Both the position numbers and the translations under genes were made by a program. This document shows positions 3,993-9,597 of a stretch of DNA of 9,597 nucleotides, piece after piece (the first letter of the stretch is position 1; every line of letters begins with the position of its first letter). The notes below the pieces were generated by a model. That model worked only from the letters and a program-made list of their open reading frames with translations. It was not told where the DNA came from and made no database searches. The DNA comes from Myxococcota bacterium (GTDB lineage: Bacteria > Myxococcota > Polyangia > GCA-2747355 > JAKLHH01): assembly GCA_022710245.1 (NCBI GenBank), contig JAKLHH010000204.1:1-9597 (forward strand). The letters are read 5' to 3'.

Positions 3993-6419
3993 ATGGAGCC
4001 TCGGAGCAAGAAGCGCCTCGGCGAGCTGCTGGTCGAGGCGAGCTACCTCGACAGACTGCAGCTCCGCGCGGCGCTGCTGCAGCAGGAGCAGTGGGGCAAG
4101 CCGCTCGGCCGCACGCTGGTCGAGATGCGCCTGCTCAGCGAGCCGCAGCTGATCCGGATCCTCAGCGAGCAGCTCCACCTGCCGACCGTGGATCTCTCGA
4201 CGACGCCCGTCTCGCACGAGGCGCTGGCCTTCCTCGGCGAGTACCTCTGTCGCAAGCTCGAGGTGCTCCCCTTCGCCTACGACACCAAGAACCGCTTCCT
4301 CGACATCGCGATGTCGGACATCCAGAGCCAGTTCCTCTACGACACGCTCCGGGTCCGGACTCGCTGCAACATCCGTCCGTTCCTCGCGGGCCCCGACGCG
4401 ATCCGCGACGCCATCGAGCGCGCCTTTGGCCCTGACCTCTCCGAGCTGGAGCTCAACTTCCGCCTCGACGAGACCCTCTTCGACTTCGGGGTCGCCGAGC
4501 CCGAGGACCTGCGCCACCTGGACCCCGCGGTCTGGCCCGAGAAGCCGCCGGAGACGCCCGCGCGCCCCACGGCGCTGCCGTTCGATCCGGCGGTCGCGCG
4601 CTCGCCTGGTCCTCCCCAGGAGCCGCGCGAACCGCCGACCGCTGTTTCGTCCCGGAGCGCCCCGCAGGGACGCGAGGACCGGGGCCCGTTCGCGACGCAG
4701 GGCCTGCCGGTCAAGCGCCCCCGCAGCTCGGCGCCGCTGCCTCCGCCTCCCCCGGGCATGCCGCTGCCGCCGGGGGTGTACGCGGTGCCTGCGCCGGTGC
4801 CGGACGCGATCGAGGACCTGCTCGCCTCGGCGCTGGCCAGGCTCGACCGGCAGGAGGCGCTCGTGCAGCGGCTCGGGGCGGAGGTGCGCGAGCTGAGCGC
4901 CTTCGTCGGACAGCTCGCGCGCCGGGGGCTGATCGAGCTCCCGCCCGAGCACCGGCCGCGGCGGCGGTCGGCCGTGCCGATCTCCGCGCCGCCGGAGCCG
5001 GCCCTGGAGATCGAGGAGGAGGCGGCGGCTCAGGGCCCCACGTTCGAGCTGGTGCTCGGCGACGACGACGAGGCCGCGCCGGCCCCGGCCGCGCCAGCCC
5101 CCGCACCCGCGCCGGCGCTCGAGCTCGTCGTCGATGGCGCGAGCGAGGAGCCCGCGGCCGGTGCCCGGCTGGTCACCGCGCCCAGGCGGCCCGCCGCGGT
5201 CGAGGTCCGCCCCGCGGCGGCGCGCGCGGCCGCCGGCACCGAGCCGCTGCTCCCGCTGCTGGAGCTGCCGGCCGGTGCCAGGACCGTGGTGGCCATGGAC
5301 CTCGGGACCACCCGCTCCAGCGTGGCCACGGTCGTCGACGGGCGCGCCTCGGTGCTCAGGCTCCCGGGCGGCGAGTGGGACATCCCCTCGGTGGTGGGCT
5401 TCCGCGAGGATGGCTCGGTGGTGCTCGGCGAGGCGGCGCGGCAGATGCTCTCCTCGGATCCGGAGAACGTCATCGCCTCGCCCAAGCGCCTCCTCGGCAG
5501 GCGCTTCGACGAGCCTGCGCTGGGGCCGTACCTCGCCCAGCTCGGGATGAAGGCCACGCCTGGTCCGCAGCACGAGATCATCCTCCACTCACGGGGGCGG
5601 AAGCTCTCGATCACCGCGGCGTGCGCGCACATCTTGCACCTGCTGCGGCTGGTCGCCGAGCGCAGCCTCGGCCGCCCGGTCCACGACGTGATCCTCAACG
5701 TCCCCGCCACCGCAGGGGAGCGCCAGCTCCGGGCGCTCTTCGCGGCGGCGGCGAAGGTGGAGCTGCACGTCCTGGAGTTCCTGCACGAGCCGGTCGCCGC
5801 GGCGATGGCCTGCATCTTCGACGAGGCCTGCGAGGGGCGTGTCGCCGTCTACGACTTCGGGGGAGGCACCTTCGACTTCTCGATCGTCGAGCTGGGAGGC
5901 GAGTCGATGCAGGTGGTCGCCAGCTCGGGCGACAGCTGGCTCGGCGGCGACGACTTCGACATCGCTCTGGCGGCGGCCGCGGCGAACGCCTGCTGGCAGC
6001 AGCACAGGGTCGAGCTGCGCAACCAGGCGCACCACTGGCAGCGGCTCCTGGTGGCGGCGGAGGCCACCAAGCGGACCCTCAGCCAGCACGAGGAGGCGGT
6101 GCTGCGCCTCCCCGGCGCGCTCGGCGTGGGCGACAGCGAGGCGGCGTTCGAGTTCCCGATCACGCGCAAGAAGTTCGCCGAGCTGACGCGCGGCATCGCC
6201 CTGCGCTCGCTGGAGAGCTGCGAGGAGGCGCTGGCGGCCGCGAAGCTGCGGCCGCGGGAGCTGCACGCGGTCTACCTCTCCGGCGGCACCAGCCACATCC
6301 CGTCGGTGCAGGAGGCAGTGGCGAGCTTCTTCGGCAAGGCGCCGCGAGTGGTCATCTCGCCCGAGCGGATGGTCGTCGTCGGCGCGGCGGTGCACGGGGC
6401 GCTGATGCCCCAGGGCTGA
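3993..6419 (+). CDS. MshEN (GspE N-terminal-like) domain fused to Hsp70 ATPase domain
   Basis: This protein has 808 residues. Residues 8-60 show the tandem MshEN pattern used for c-di-GMP binding: a 24-residue RLGxxL...LxxxLxxQ block (8-31), a 5-residue spacer (32-36) and a second 24-residue block (37-60). The domain continues to about 145. A proline/alanine-rich linker (about 150-430) contains a likely coiled coil (about 271-316). Residues about 431-806 are an Hsp70 nucleotide-binding domain with all main ATP motifs. These are DLGTT (436-440), PKRLLGRRF with K498, HEPVAAAM with E599, YDFGGGTFD (620-628) and YLSGGT (761-766). By position these match DnaK D8, K70, E171, T199 and D201. The protein ends right after this domain, so the linker peptide and substrate-binding domain of a normal chaperone are missing. 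The likely role is a cytoplasmic nucleotide-driven switch responding to c-di-GMP. The ATG at 3993 was chosen because the MshEN domain begins at once; an in-frame GTG at 3921 would add 24 atypical residues. Confidence 0.9.
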   Translation: MEPRSKKRLGELLVEASYLDRLQLRAALLQQEQWGKPLGRTLVEMRLLSEPQLIRILSEQLHLPTVDLSTTPVSHEALAFLGEYLCRKLEVLPFAYDTKNRFLDIAMSDIQSQFLYDTLRVRTRCNIRPFLAGPDAIRDAIERAFGPDLSELELNFRLDETLFDFGVAEPEDLRHLDPAVWPEKPPETPARPTALPFDPAVARSPGPPQEPREPPTAVSSRSAPQGREDRGPFATQGLPVKRPRSSAPLPPPPPGMPLPPGVYAVPAPVPDAIEDLLASALARLDRQEALVQRLGAEVRELSAFVGQLARRGLIELPPEHRPRRRSAVPISAPPEPALEIEEEAAAQGPTFELVLGDDDEAAPAPAAPAPAPAPALELVVDGASEEPAAGARLVTAPRRPAAVEVRPAAARAAAGTEPLLPLLELPAGARTVVAMDLGTTRSSVATVVDGRASVLRLPGGEWDIPSVVGFREDGSVVLGEAARQMLSSDPENVIASPKRLLGRRFDEPALGPYLAQLGMKATPGPQHEIILHSRGRKLSITAACAHILHLLRLVAERSLGRPVHDVILNVPATAGERQLRALFAAAAKVELHVLEFLHEPVAAAMACIFDEACEGRVAVYDFGGGTFDFSIVELGGESMQVVASSGDSWLGGDDFDIALAAAAANACWQQHRVELRNQAHHWQRLLVAAEATKRTLSQHEEAVLRLPGALGVGDSEAAFEFPITRKKFAELTRGIALRSLESCEEALAAAKLRPRELHAVYLSGGTSHIPSVQEAVASFFGKAPRVVISPERMVVVGAAVHGALMPQG

Positions 6420-6421
6420 CC

Positions 6422-6463
6422 GGTCGCTCCGATCGCTCCGATCGCTCCGATCGCTCCGATCAC
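6422..6463. repeat. 9-bp tandem array B, unit GATCGCTCC
   Basis: The units run GGTCGCTCC (6422-6430), then GATCGCTCC three times (6431-6457), then a partial GATCAC (6458-6463). The array starts two bases after the TGA of the MshEN-Hsp70 gene and runs into the TGA (6460-6462, minus) of the convergent lipoprotein gene, so it is nearly the whole convergent gap. Rotated, the unit is CGCTCCGAT, sharing CGCTCC with array A. No hairpin with a U-tract is visible; the units contain GATC but do not fold into a classical terminator. Confidence 0.95.
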
Positions 6464-7626
6464 GGACCGACGAGCAGCGCGCCCTTGATCTTCTTCCCCT
6501 TCTGGTCGGTCTGCTCGTGCACCACGAACGGGTACTTGAGGCTGCCGACGCCGGCGAGCTCGTAGGCCTTGCCCACCGTCCCCACGATCTGCAGGTTGGT
6601 CGAGGTGTAGAGCTCGTTGAGCGCCGCCGACAGCTCGGTCTTCAGCGCCAGCGTGCCGAGCCGGGTCTTGACGTACTCGTTCGCGAGGAGGTCGGTGATG
6701 GTCTTGCTGTACTGGGCGGCGCTGACCTTCGCGAAGACCTCCTTGCGGCCGTCGCCGTCGTCGTCGCTGATCCCGGCGCCGAGCTGGACGAAGCCCTCGA
6801 AGACCACCTTCACCCAGAGCACCCCCTCGACCAGGTAGACGCCCTCGATCTGCTGCGGCCTGAGCGAGCTCGAGCCCCAGCCCTGGCCGGCGACCGCGGT
6901 GCCCACCGCGCGGATCTTGTTCAGCAGCGTCGCGTCGAGGCCGCGCTTCTCCTCGGAGAGCCAGTTCACCATGGGCGTCCACAGCATGGCCTCGTCGGCC
7001 GTGGTGGCCGGCAGGCCGGTCTGGGCGAAGGTGTCGACGATGCTGGTCAGCTCCAGCGCCTCGCCCCCTCCGCTGATGGGGAAGGTGAAGCTCTTCGCGC
7101 CGCCGGCCTCGATGGTCGGCTGCGGCGAGGGGGTCAGCGCGGGCTCACCCGAGGTGTCGCGGTACTGCGCCGGGTTGTGGAGGTAGATGGCGTTATCCAG
7201 GCAGCGCCGCGTCGGGGCGCAGAGCACGCGCAGCGACGGCCCGCCCTTGGTCCAGTCGTAGGTCTTGTTGTACGAGTCGGCCAGCGCCTGATCCGCCGGG
7301 TCGAGCTTCAGGGCCAGCTCGTCGAGCTGCAGGTCGAGCGGCAGCGCCTCGCCGGCCTTCACCGTGACGCTCTCCTGCTTCGCGGTGAACCAGTCGGCGC
7401 TCGCCTCCAGCGTGGCGGCGCCCGCCGGGACGTCCTTCAGCTCGTAGGCGCCGCTGAAGCTCGCCTTGGTGGAGAGCGCGCCGACCTTGATCAGCGCCTC
7501 GCCCACGGCCTTGCCGGTCTTGTCGCGGACCGAGCCCTTGATCGAGCCGGTCCCGCCGGGCGCGCTGTCGTCGGAGCAGGCTGGCGCGACGAGGAGCGCG
7601 GCCAGCGCGAGGACGAGTCGTGACAT
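6460..7626 (-). CDS. Lipoprotein with carboxypeptidase-regulatory-like domain
   Basis: This is a 388-residue predicted lipoprotein. The signal peptide ends in V-A-P-A-C17, a slightly unusual lipobox with proline at -2. Residues 27-104 form a carboxypeptidase regulatory-like beta-sandwich: GSIKGSVRDKTGKAVGEALI, then GAYELKDVPAG, then a strand-rich end. Such domains usually act as stalk or binding modules. Residues 105-388 match no family I recognise. They contain a close cysteine pair (C136, C142) and an acidic DDDGDGRKE loop (288-296) resembling a calcium-binding DxDGDG site. GGGAGGT stands eight bases before the ATG at 7624-7626. It is convergent with the MshEN-Hsp70 gene, their stops being separated only by array B. 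greB lies upstream on the same strand with a 156-bp gap, so it is probably transcribed separately. Likely place: outer-membrane lipoprotein. Confidence 0.85.
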   Translation of the reverse strand: MSRLVLALAALLVAPACSDDSAPGGTGSIKGSVRDKTGKAVGEALIKVGALSTKASFSGAYELKDVPAGAATLEASADWFTAKQESVTVKAGEALPLDLQLDELALKLDPADQALADSYNKTYDWTKGGPSLRVLCAPTRRCLDNAIYLHNPAQYRDTSGEPALTPSPQPTIEAGGAKSFTFPISGGGEALELTSIVDTFAQTGLPATTADEAMLWTPMVNWLSEEKRGLDATLLNKIRAVGTAVAGQGWGSSSLRPQQIEGVYLVEGVLWVKVVFEGFVQLGAGISDDDGDGRKEVFAKVSAAQYSKTITDLLANEYVKTRLGTLALKTELSAALNELYTSTNLQIVGTVGKAYELAGVGSLKYPFVVHEQTDQKGKKIKGALLVGP

Positions 7627-7755
7627 CGTTCGCTACCTCCCAGCAGAGTGTTGGTCGCGGTCGTCGCTCACGCGAGTCCTCACCTGCGCGGCGCCGCTCC
7701 AGCTGACCCGCAGAGCCAACCACAAGATGGCCCGTCTCGCCACCCCCTGGCGTCC

Positions 7756-7787
7756 CGTGGGGCTGGCGGTGACCGCCGCGCCTCACG
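7756..7787 (-). terminator. Hairpin overlapping the greB stop
   Basis: An outer stem, CGTGGGGC (7756-7763) with GCCTCACG (7780-7787), and an inner stem, GGCGG (7765-7769) with CCGCC (7773-7777), make a long hairpin that includes the greB stop codon (7783-7785). The outer stem has one G-T pair on the plus strand, which becomes an A-C mismatch in the greB transcript. There is no T-run, so intrinsic termination is uncertain. The rest of the 7627-7782 gap shows only the ribosome site of the lipoprotein gene and no clear -35/-10. Confidence 0.3.
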
Positions 7788-8391
7788 CGTCCTCGTCCTC
7801 GTCGTCGTCCTCGTCGTCCCCGAGCGCCTCGAGGATGGAGCGGGCCGGCGCCACCTGCACCAGCTGCGTCGGCGCGCCCGGCTCGGCCTTCTCGTACTCG
7901 ATCGCGAGCACCGTGTAGGTGGTGCGGCCGCGCGGCGCGACGACCGTCACCTCGTCGTCGACCCGCTTGCCGAGGAGCGCGCGCGCCATCGGCGAGTCGA
8001 CGCTGACCTTGCCGGCCCGCACGTCGAGCTCGTCGGGACCCACGATCCGGTAGCGGCGCTGCTCGCCGTCCTCGTCCTCGAGGGTGACCCAGGCGCCGAA
8101 GAAGACGCGGCCCTGCTGCTCGGGCGAGGAGCGCACGATGGTGAGGTCGTCGAGGAGCTTGCCGAGGTAGCGCATGCGGCGGTCGATCTCGCGCAGCTTC
8201 TTCTTGCCGTAGATGTACTCGGCGTTCTCCGAGCGGTCGCCCAGCGCGGCCGCCTCGGAGACCTCGTGCGTGACCCGCGGCCGCTCGTCCCTCCACAGCC
8301 GCTCGAGCTCGGCGCGCAGCCGCTCGTGCCCCTCCGGGGTGATGAACCGCTGGGGCTTGCTGGGCTTGCTCGGCTCGGTGGGGCTCGGCAT
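7783..8391 (-). CDS. greB: Transcript cleavage factor GreB with extended acidic tail
   Basis: GreB enters the secondary channel of RNA polymerase and stimulates cleavage of backtracked RNA, rescuing arrested elongation. The 202-residue product has a polar N-terminal extension (1-15) and then the coiled-coil domain from RFITPEGHERLRAEL to about residue 85. Its tip motif is LGDRSENAEY (50-59), where D52 and E55 are the acidic metal-coordinating residues. The FKBP-like C-terminal domain follows (about 95-170), with RVFFGAWVTLEDEDGE and KVSVDSPMARALLGK. The YIYGKKKLREIDRR segment and a basic face favour GreB over GreA. GreB proteins are usually about 160 residues. The excess here is the N-terminal extension and a C-terminal region ending in DDEDDDEDEDA, which is unusual. 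The ATG at 8389-8391 was chosen because GGGAGGAG ends four bases before it; an in-frame ATG at 8472 lies upstream of the likely transcription start. Confidence 0.93.
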   Translation of the reverse strand: MPSPTEPSKPSKPQRFITPEGHERLRAELERLWRDERPRVTHEVSEAAALGDRSENAEYIYGKKKLREIDRRMRYLGKLLDDLTIVRSSPEQQGRVFFGAWVTLEDEDGEQRRYRIVGPDELDVRAGKVSVDSPMARALLGKRVDDEVTVVAPRGRTTYTVLAIEYEKAEPGAPTQLVQVAPARSILEALGDDEDDDEDEDA

Positions 8392-8395
8392 CCGG

Positions 8396-8403
8396 CTCCT
8401 CCC
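8396..8403 (-). promoter_or_regulatory. Strong ribosome binding site of greB
   Basis: Read on the minus strand this is GGGAGGAG, four bases before the ATG at 8391. It decides the start against the longer in-frame option at 8472. Confidence 0.75.
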
Positions 8404-8444
8404 GCGCAGCACCTGCCGCGGCTGCGCGCGTGGCGAGAGCGGGG

Positions 8445-8474
8445 TGTATAGCATCACGCCGCCGGTGGCCACAA
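8445..8474 (-). promoter_or_regulatory. Likely sigma-70-type promoter of greB
   Basis: On the minus strand TTGTGG (8474-8469) and TATACA (8450-8445) are separated by 18 bases. Transcription would start near 8438, giving a leader of about 47 bases. The -35 half is weak, but TATACA is unusual in such GC-rich DNA, and the context GCTATAC recalls the box before the gene at 3370. Confidence 0.45.
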
Positions 8475-8475
8475 G

Positions 8476-8502
8476 GCGCGGAGCGGCCGGCCGCTCCCGC
8501 GC
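8476..8502. promoter_or_regulatory. Perfect 18-bp palindrome, candidate operator
   Basis: GGAGCGGCC (8480-8488) is followed directly by its reverse complement GGCCGCTCC (8489-8497). GCGC on both outer sides (8476-8479 and 8499-8502, one extra C on the right) extends the dyad. It sits five bases beyond the greB -35 box and 61 bases before the divergent FHA gene, a natural place for a dimeric regulator. Equally it could fold as a cruciform or RNA hairpin. The bound protein is unknown. Confidence 0.5.
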
Positions 8503-8557
8503 GGGCGGAAGATGTGGCGCGCGCAGGTCCGGTCAGATTAGGATGAAGGTTGAGCTC

Positions 8558-9597
8558 ATGGAGCATCAGTACTACCTGACCCCCTTCTGGGGGGGCGCCG
8601 CCTCTCCTCGCTATCCGATCACGGCGCAGGTGCAGATCATCGGTCGCTCGGAGAAGGTGGCCATCATCCTCCGCGAGCCGTCGGTCTCCCGCGAGCACGC
8701 GAAGGTCGGCGTCGACGCCGAGGGCGTCTGGCTCGAGGACCTCGGCAGCAAGCACGGGACCTTCGTCAACTCGCGGCGGATCACCCGCGCCCGGCTCAAG
8801 ACCGGCGACATCATCGTCTTCGGGCTGGTGGTCGTCCTCCGCTTCGATCAGGAGGCCGCCAGCGAGCCGCTCGCGACCGGTGCGGGCGACGACCAGTACC
8901 ACGAGGTGGTGGCGACCGCGACGGTGGCGCCGGGCCTCGCCGCCACGCTGGCGCGGCAGTTCCGCGGCGAGGGTCCGCTCAAGGCCTCGCCCTCTTCGAA
9001 CAACCTGGCGCTGAACCTGGCGGGGGTCGGCCGGCTCTGCGTCGACGCGCTGCCGGGCATCTACGCGCGCCTGACCATGATCAACGACCAGCTGAAGGCG
9101 CTCGTCGCGCGCCACGACCAGGCCGATCCGGCCTCGATGCTCCAGCTCGTCGAGCCGGTGCTGGCGGGCGTCGGCCGTCTGATGAACTCCGCGGTGCAGA
9201 TGCCCGCGCCGGCGCCGGCCACGGCCGCACCGGTCCCGCTCGCCGAGCTGGTCAACCGCGCGCTGCGCGACGTGGCCGGCGACTTTGCCCTCCGGCACAT
9301 CAGCGTCCACGCAGAGGTCTCCGCGGAGCTGGAGCTGCACGCGGACCCGGCCGCCTTCTCGGAGATGCTGGCGGGGCTCCTGACCAACGCCGGACAGACC
9401 TGCCTCGACGGCGCCCTGGTGGAGATCTTCGCCCGCGTCACCGAGGACGGCCTCGAGCTGGAGCTGGTCGACCAGGGCTACGGCTACCCGGCGCACGTCC
9501 TCGAGCAGGCGTTCCAGGGCACGGAGTCGGAGACGGTCGACCCGATGGCCGAGGTGCTGCGGCGCGCCCACCAGCAGGTCGAGGCGATGGGCGGCCA
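8558..9597 (+). CDS. FHA-domain protein with histidine-kinase-like HATPase (C-terminus cut)
   Basis: The frame is open to the right edge (346 full codons). Residues about 20-100 are an FHA phosphothreonine-binding domain, with GRS (29-31), SVSREHA (42-48), GS-KHGTFVN ending at N71, and a final hydrophobic strand. A helical region follows (about 125-205), then an Ala/Pro linker (about 208-222), then an HATPase_c domain. In the latter the N-box reads ADPAAFSEMLAGLLTNAGQ with N277, and the G1 box is VDQGYGYP (D305, G307, G309). The helical region lies where a DHp domain should be, yet no standard H-E/D phosphoacceptor motif is seen. The protein may therefore be an atypical kinase or pseudokinase signalling scaffold. 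I chose the ATG at 8558 because GGATGAAGG lies about eight bases before it. An in-frame ATG at 8543 is possible and adds five residues. It is divergent from greB. Confidence 0.85.
   Translation, partial: MEHQYYLTPFWGGAASPRYPITAQVQIIGRSEKVAIILREPSVSREHAKVGVDAEGVWLEDLGSKHGTFVNSRRITRARLKTGDIIVFGLVVVLRFDQEAASEPLATGAGDDQYHEVVATATVAPGLAATLARQFRGEGPLKASPSSNNLALNLAGVGRLCVDALPGIYARLTMINDQLKALVARHDQADPASMLQLVEPVLAGVGRLMNSAVQMPAPAPATAAPVPLAELVNRALRDVAGDFALRHISVHAEVSAELELHADPAAFSEMLAGLLTNAGQTCLDGALVEIFARVTEDGLELELVDQGYGYPAHVLEQAFQGTESETVDPMAEVLRRAHQQVEAMGG

Noticed and set aside
3780..5588. Minus-strand open frame of 602 codons opposite the MshEN-Hsp70 gene
   Set aside because: It is an antisense shadow of a GC-rich gene: Arg/Gly-rich, no domain, while the plus strand encodes clear MshEN and Hsp70 motifs. 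Its GRSGRS end is only the translation of array A.
7801..7825. Repetitive CTCGTC/GTCGTC tract near the greB end
   Set aside because: It is simply the codons of the acidic Asp/Glu tail read on the opposite strand, not a separate repeat element.
8392..8472. Longer in-frame start for greB at 8472
   Set aside because: It would include the strong ribosome site inside the coding region and overlap the predicted promoter.
7193..9571. Very long minus-strand open frame of 792 codons spanning greB and the FHA gene
   Set aside because: It overlaps three genes in wrong frames, including greB in the same orientation. Its product is charged low-complexity sequence with no domain.

Overview
The window is very GC-rich and looks chromosomal, most likely from a member of the Myxococcota (myxobacteria and relatives). 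The support is its strong third-position G/C preference, its high share of lipoproteins and secreted beta-propeller proteins, a MYXO-CTERM-like C-terminal tail, an FHA-domain histidine-kinase-like protein, and a very unusual MshEN-Hsp70 fusion. This is inference from protein style; there is no rRNA or marker gene to fix the taxon. I saw no tRNA, rRNA, CRISPR array or transposase.

Layout. At the left edge (1-581, minus) is the N-terminal part of a lipoprotein with PD40/TolB-like repeats, running out of the window. A 425-bp gap without a convincing gene follows (582-1006); it holds an 18-bp direct repeat and a small palindrome. Next is a plus-strand lipoprotein with an acidic repeat linker and a ricin-B-like lectin tail (1007-1558). 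Convergent to it is a secreted protein with a propeller, two Ig-like domains and a C-terminal anchoring signal (1652-3310, minus). It is divergently paired, 59 bp apart, with a small secreted protein (3370-3819, plus). A 9-bp tandem array starts right after the stop of that small gene. Then comes the centrepiece, an 808-residue protein (3993-6419, plus) joining an MshEN c-di-GMP-binding-type domain to an Hsp70 nucleotide-binding domain that has no substrate-binding domain. A second 9-bp tandem array, sharing a six-base core with the first, fills the gap between its stop and the convergent stop of a carboxypeptidase-regulatory-like lipoprotein (6460-7626, minus). Behind that lipoprotein on the same strand is greB (7783-8391, minus). 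GreB is divergent from an FHA plus HATPase sensor-kinase-like protein (8558 onward, plus) that is cut by the right edge. The 166-bp divergent region between them contains a likely greB promoter and a perfect 18-bp palindrome.

How they may fit together. Four complete or partial genes encode exported or surface lipoproteins or secreted proteins. Two encode predicted cytoplasmic signalling proteins (MshEN-Hsp70 and FHA-kinase-like), and one encodes a housekeeping transcription factor (GreB). There is no clear operon. Most genes face each other or turn away from each other, so a shared pathway cannot be claimed. The best candidate for a little-described system is the predicted c-di-GMP-responsive Hsp70-type ATPase. 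The second is the pair of related CGCTCCNNN arrays placed directly after stop codons.
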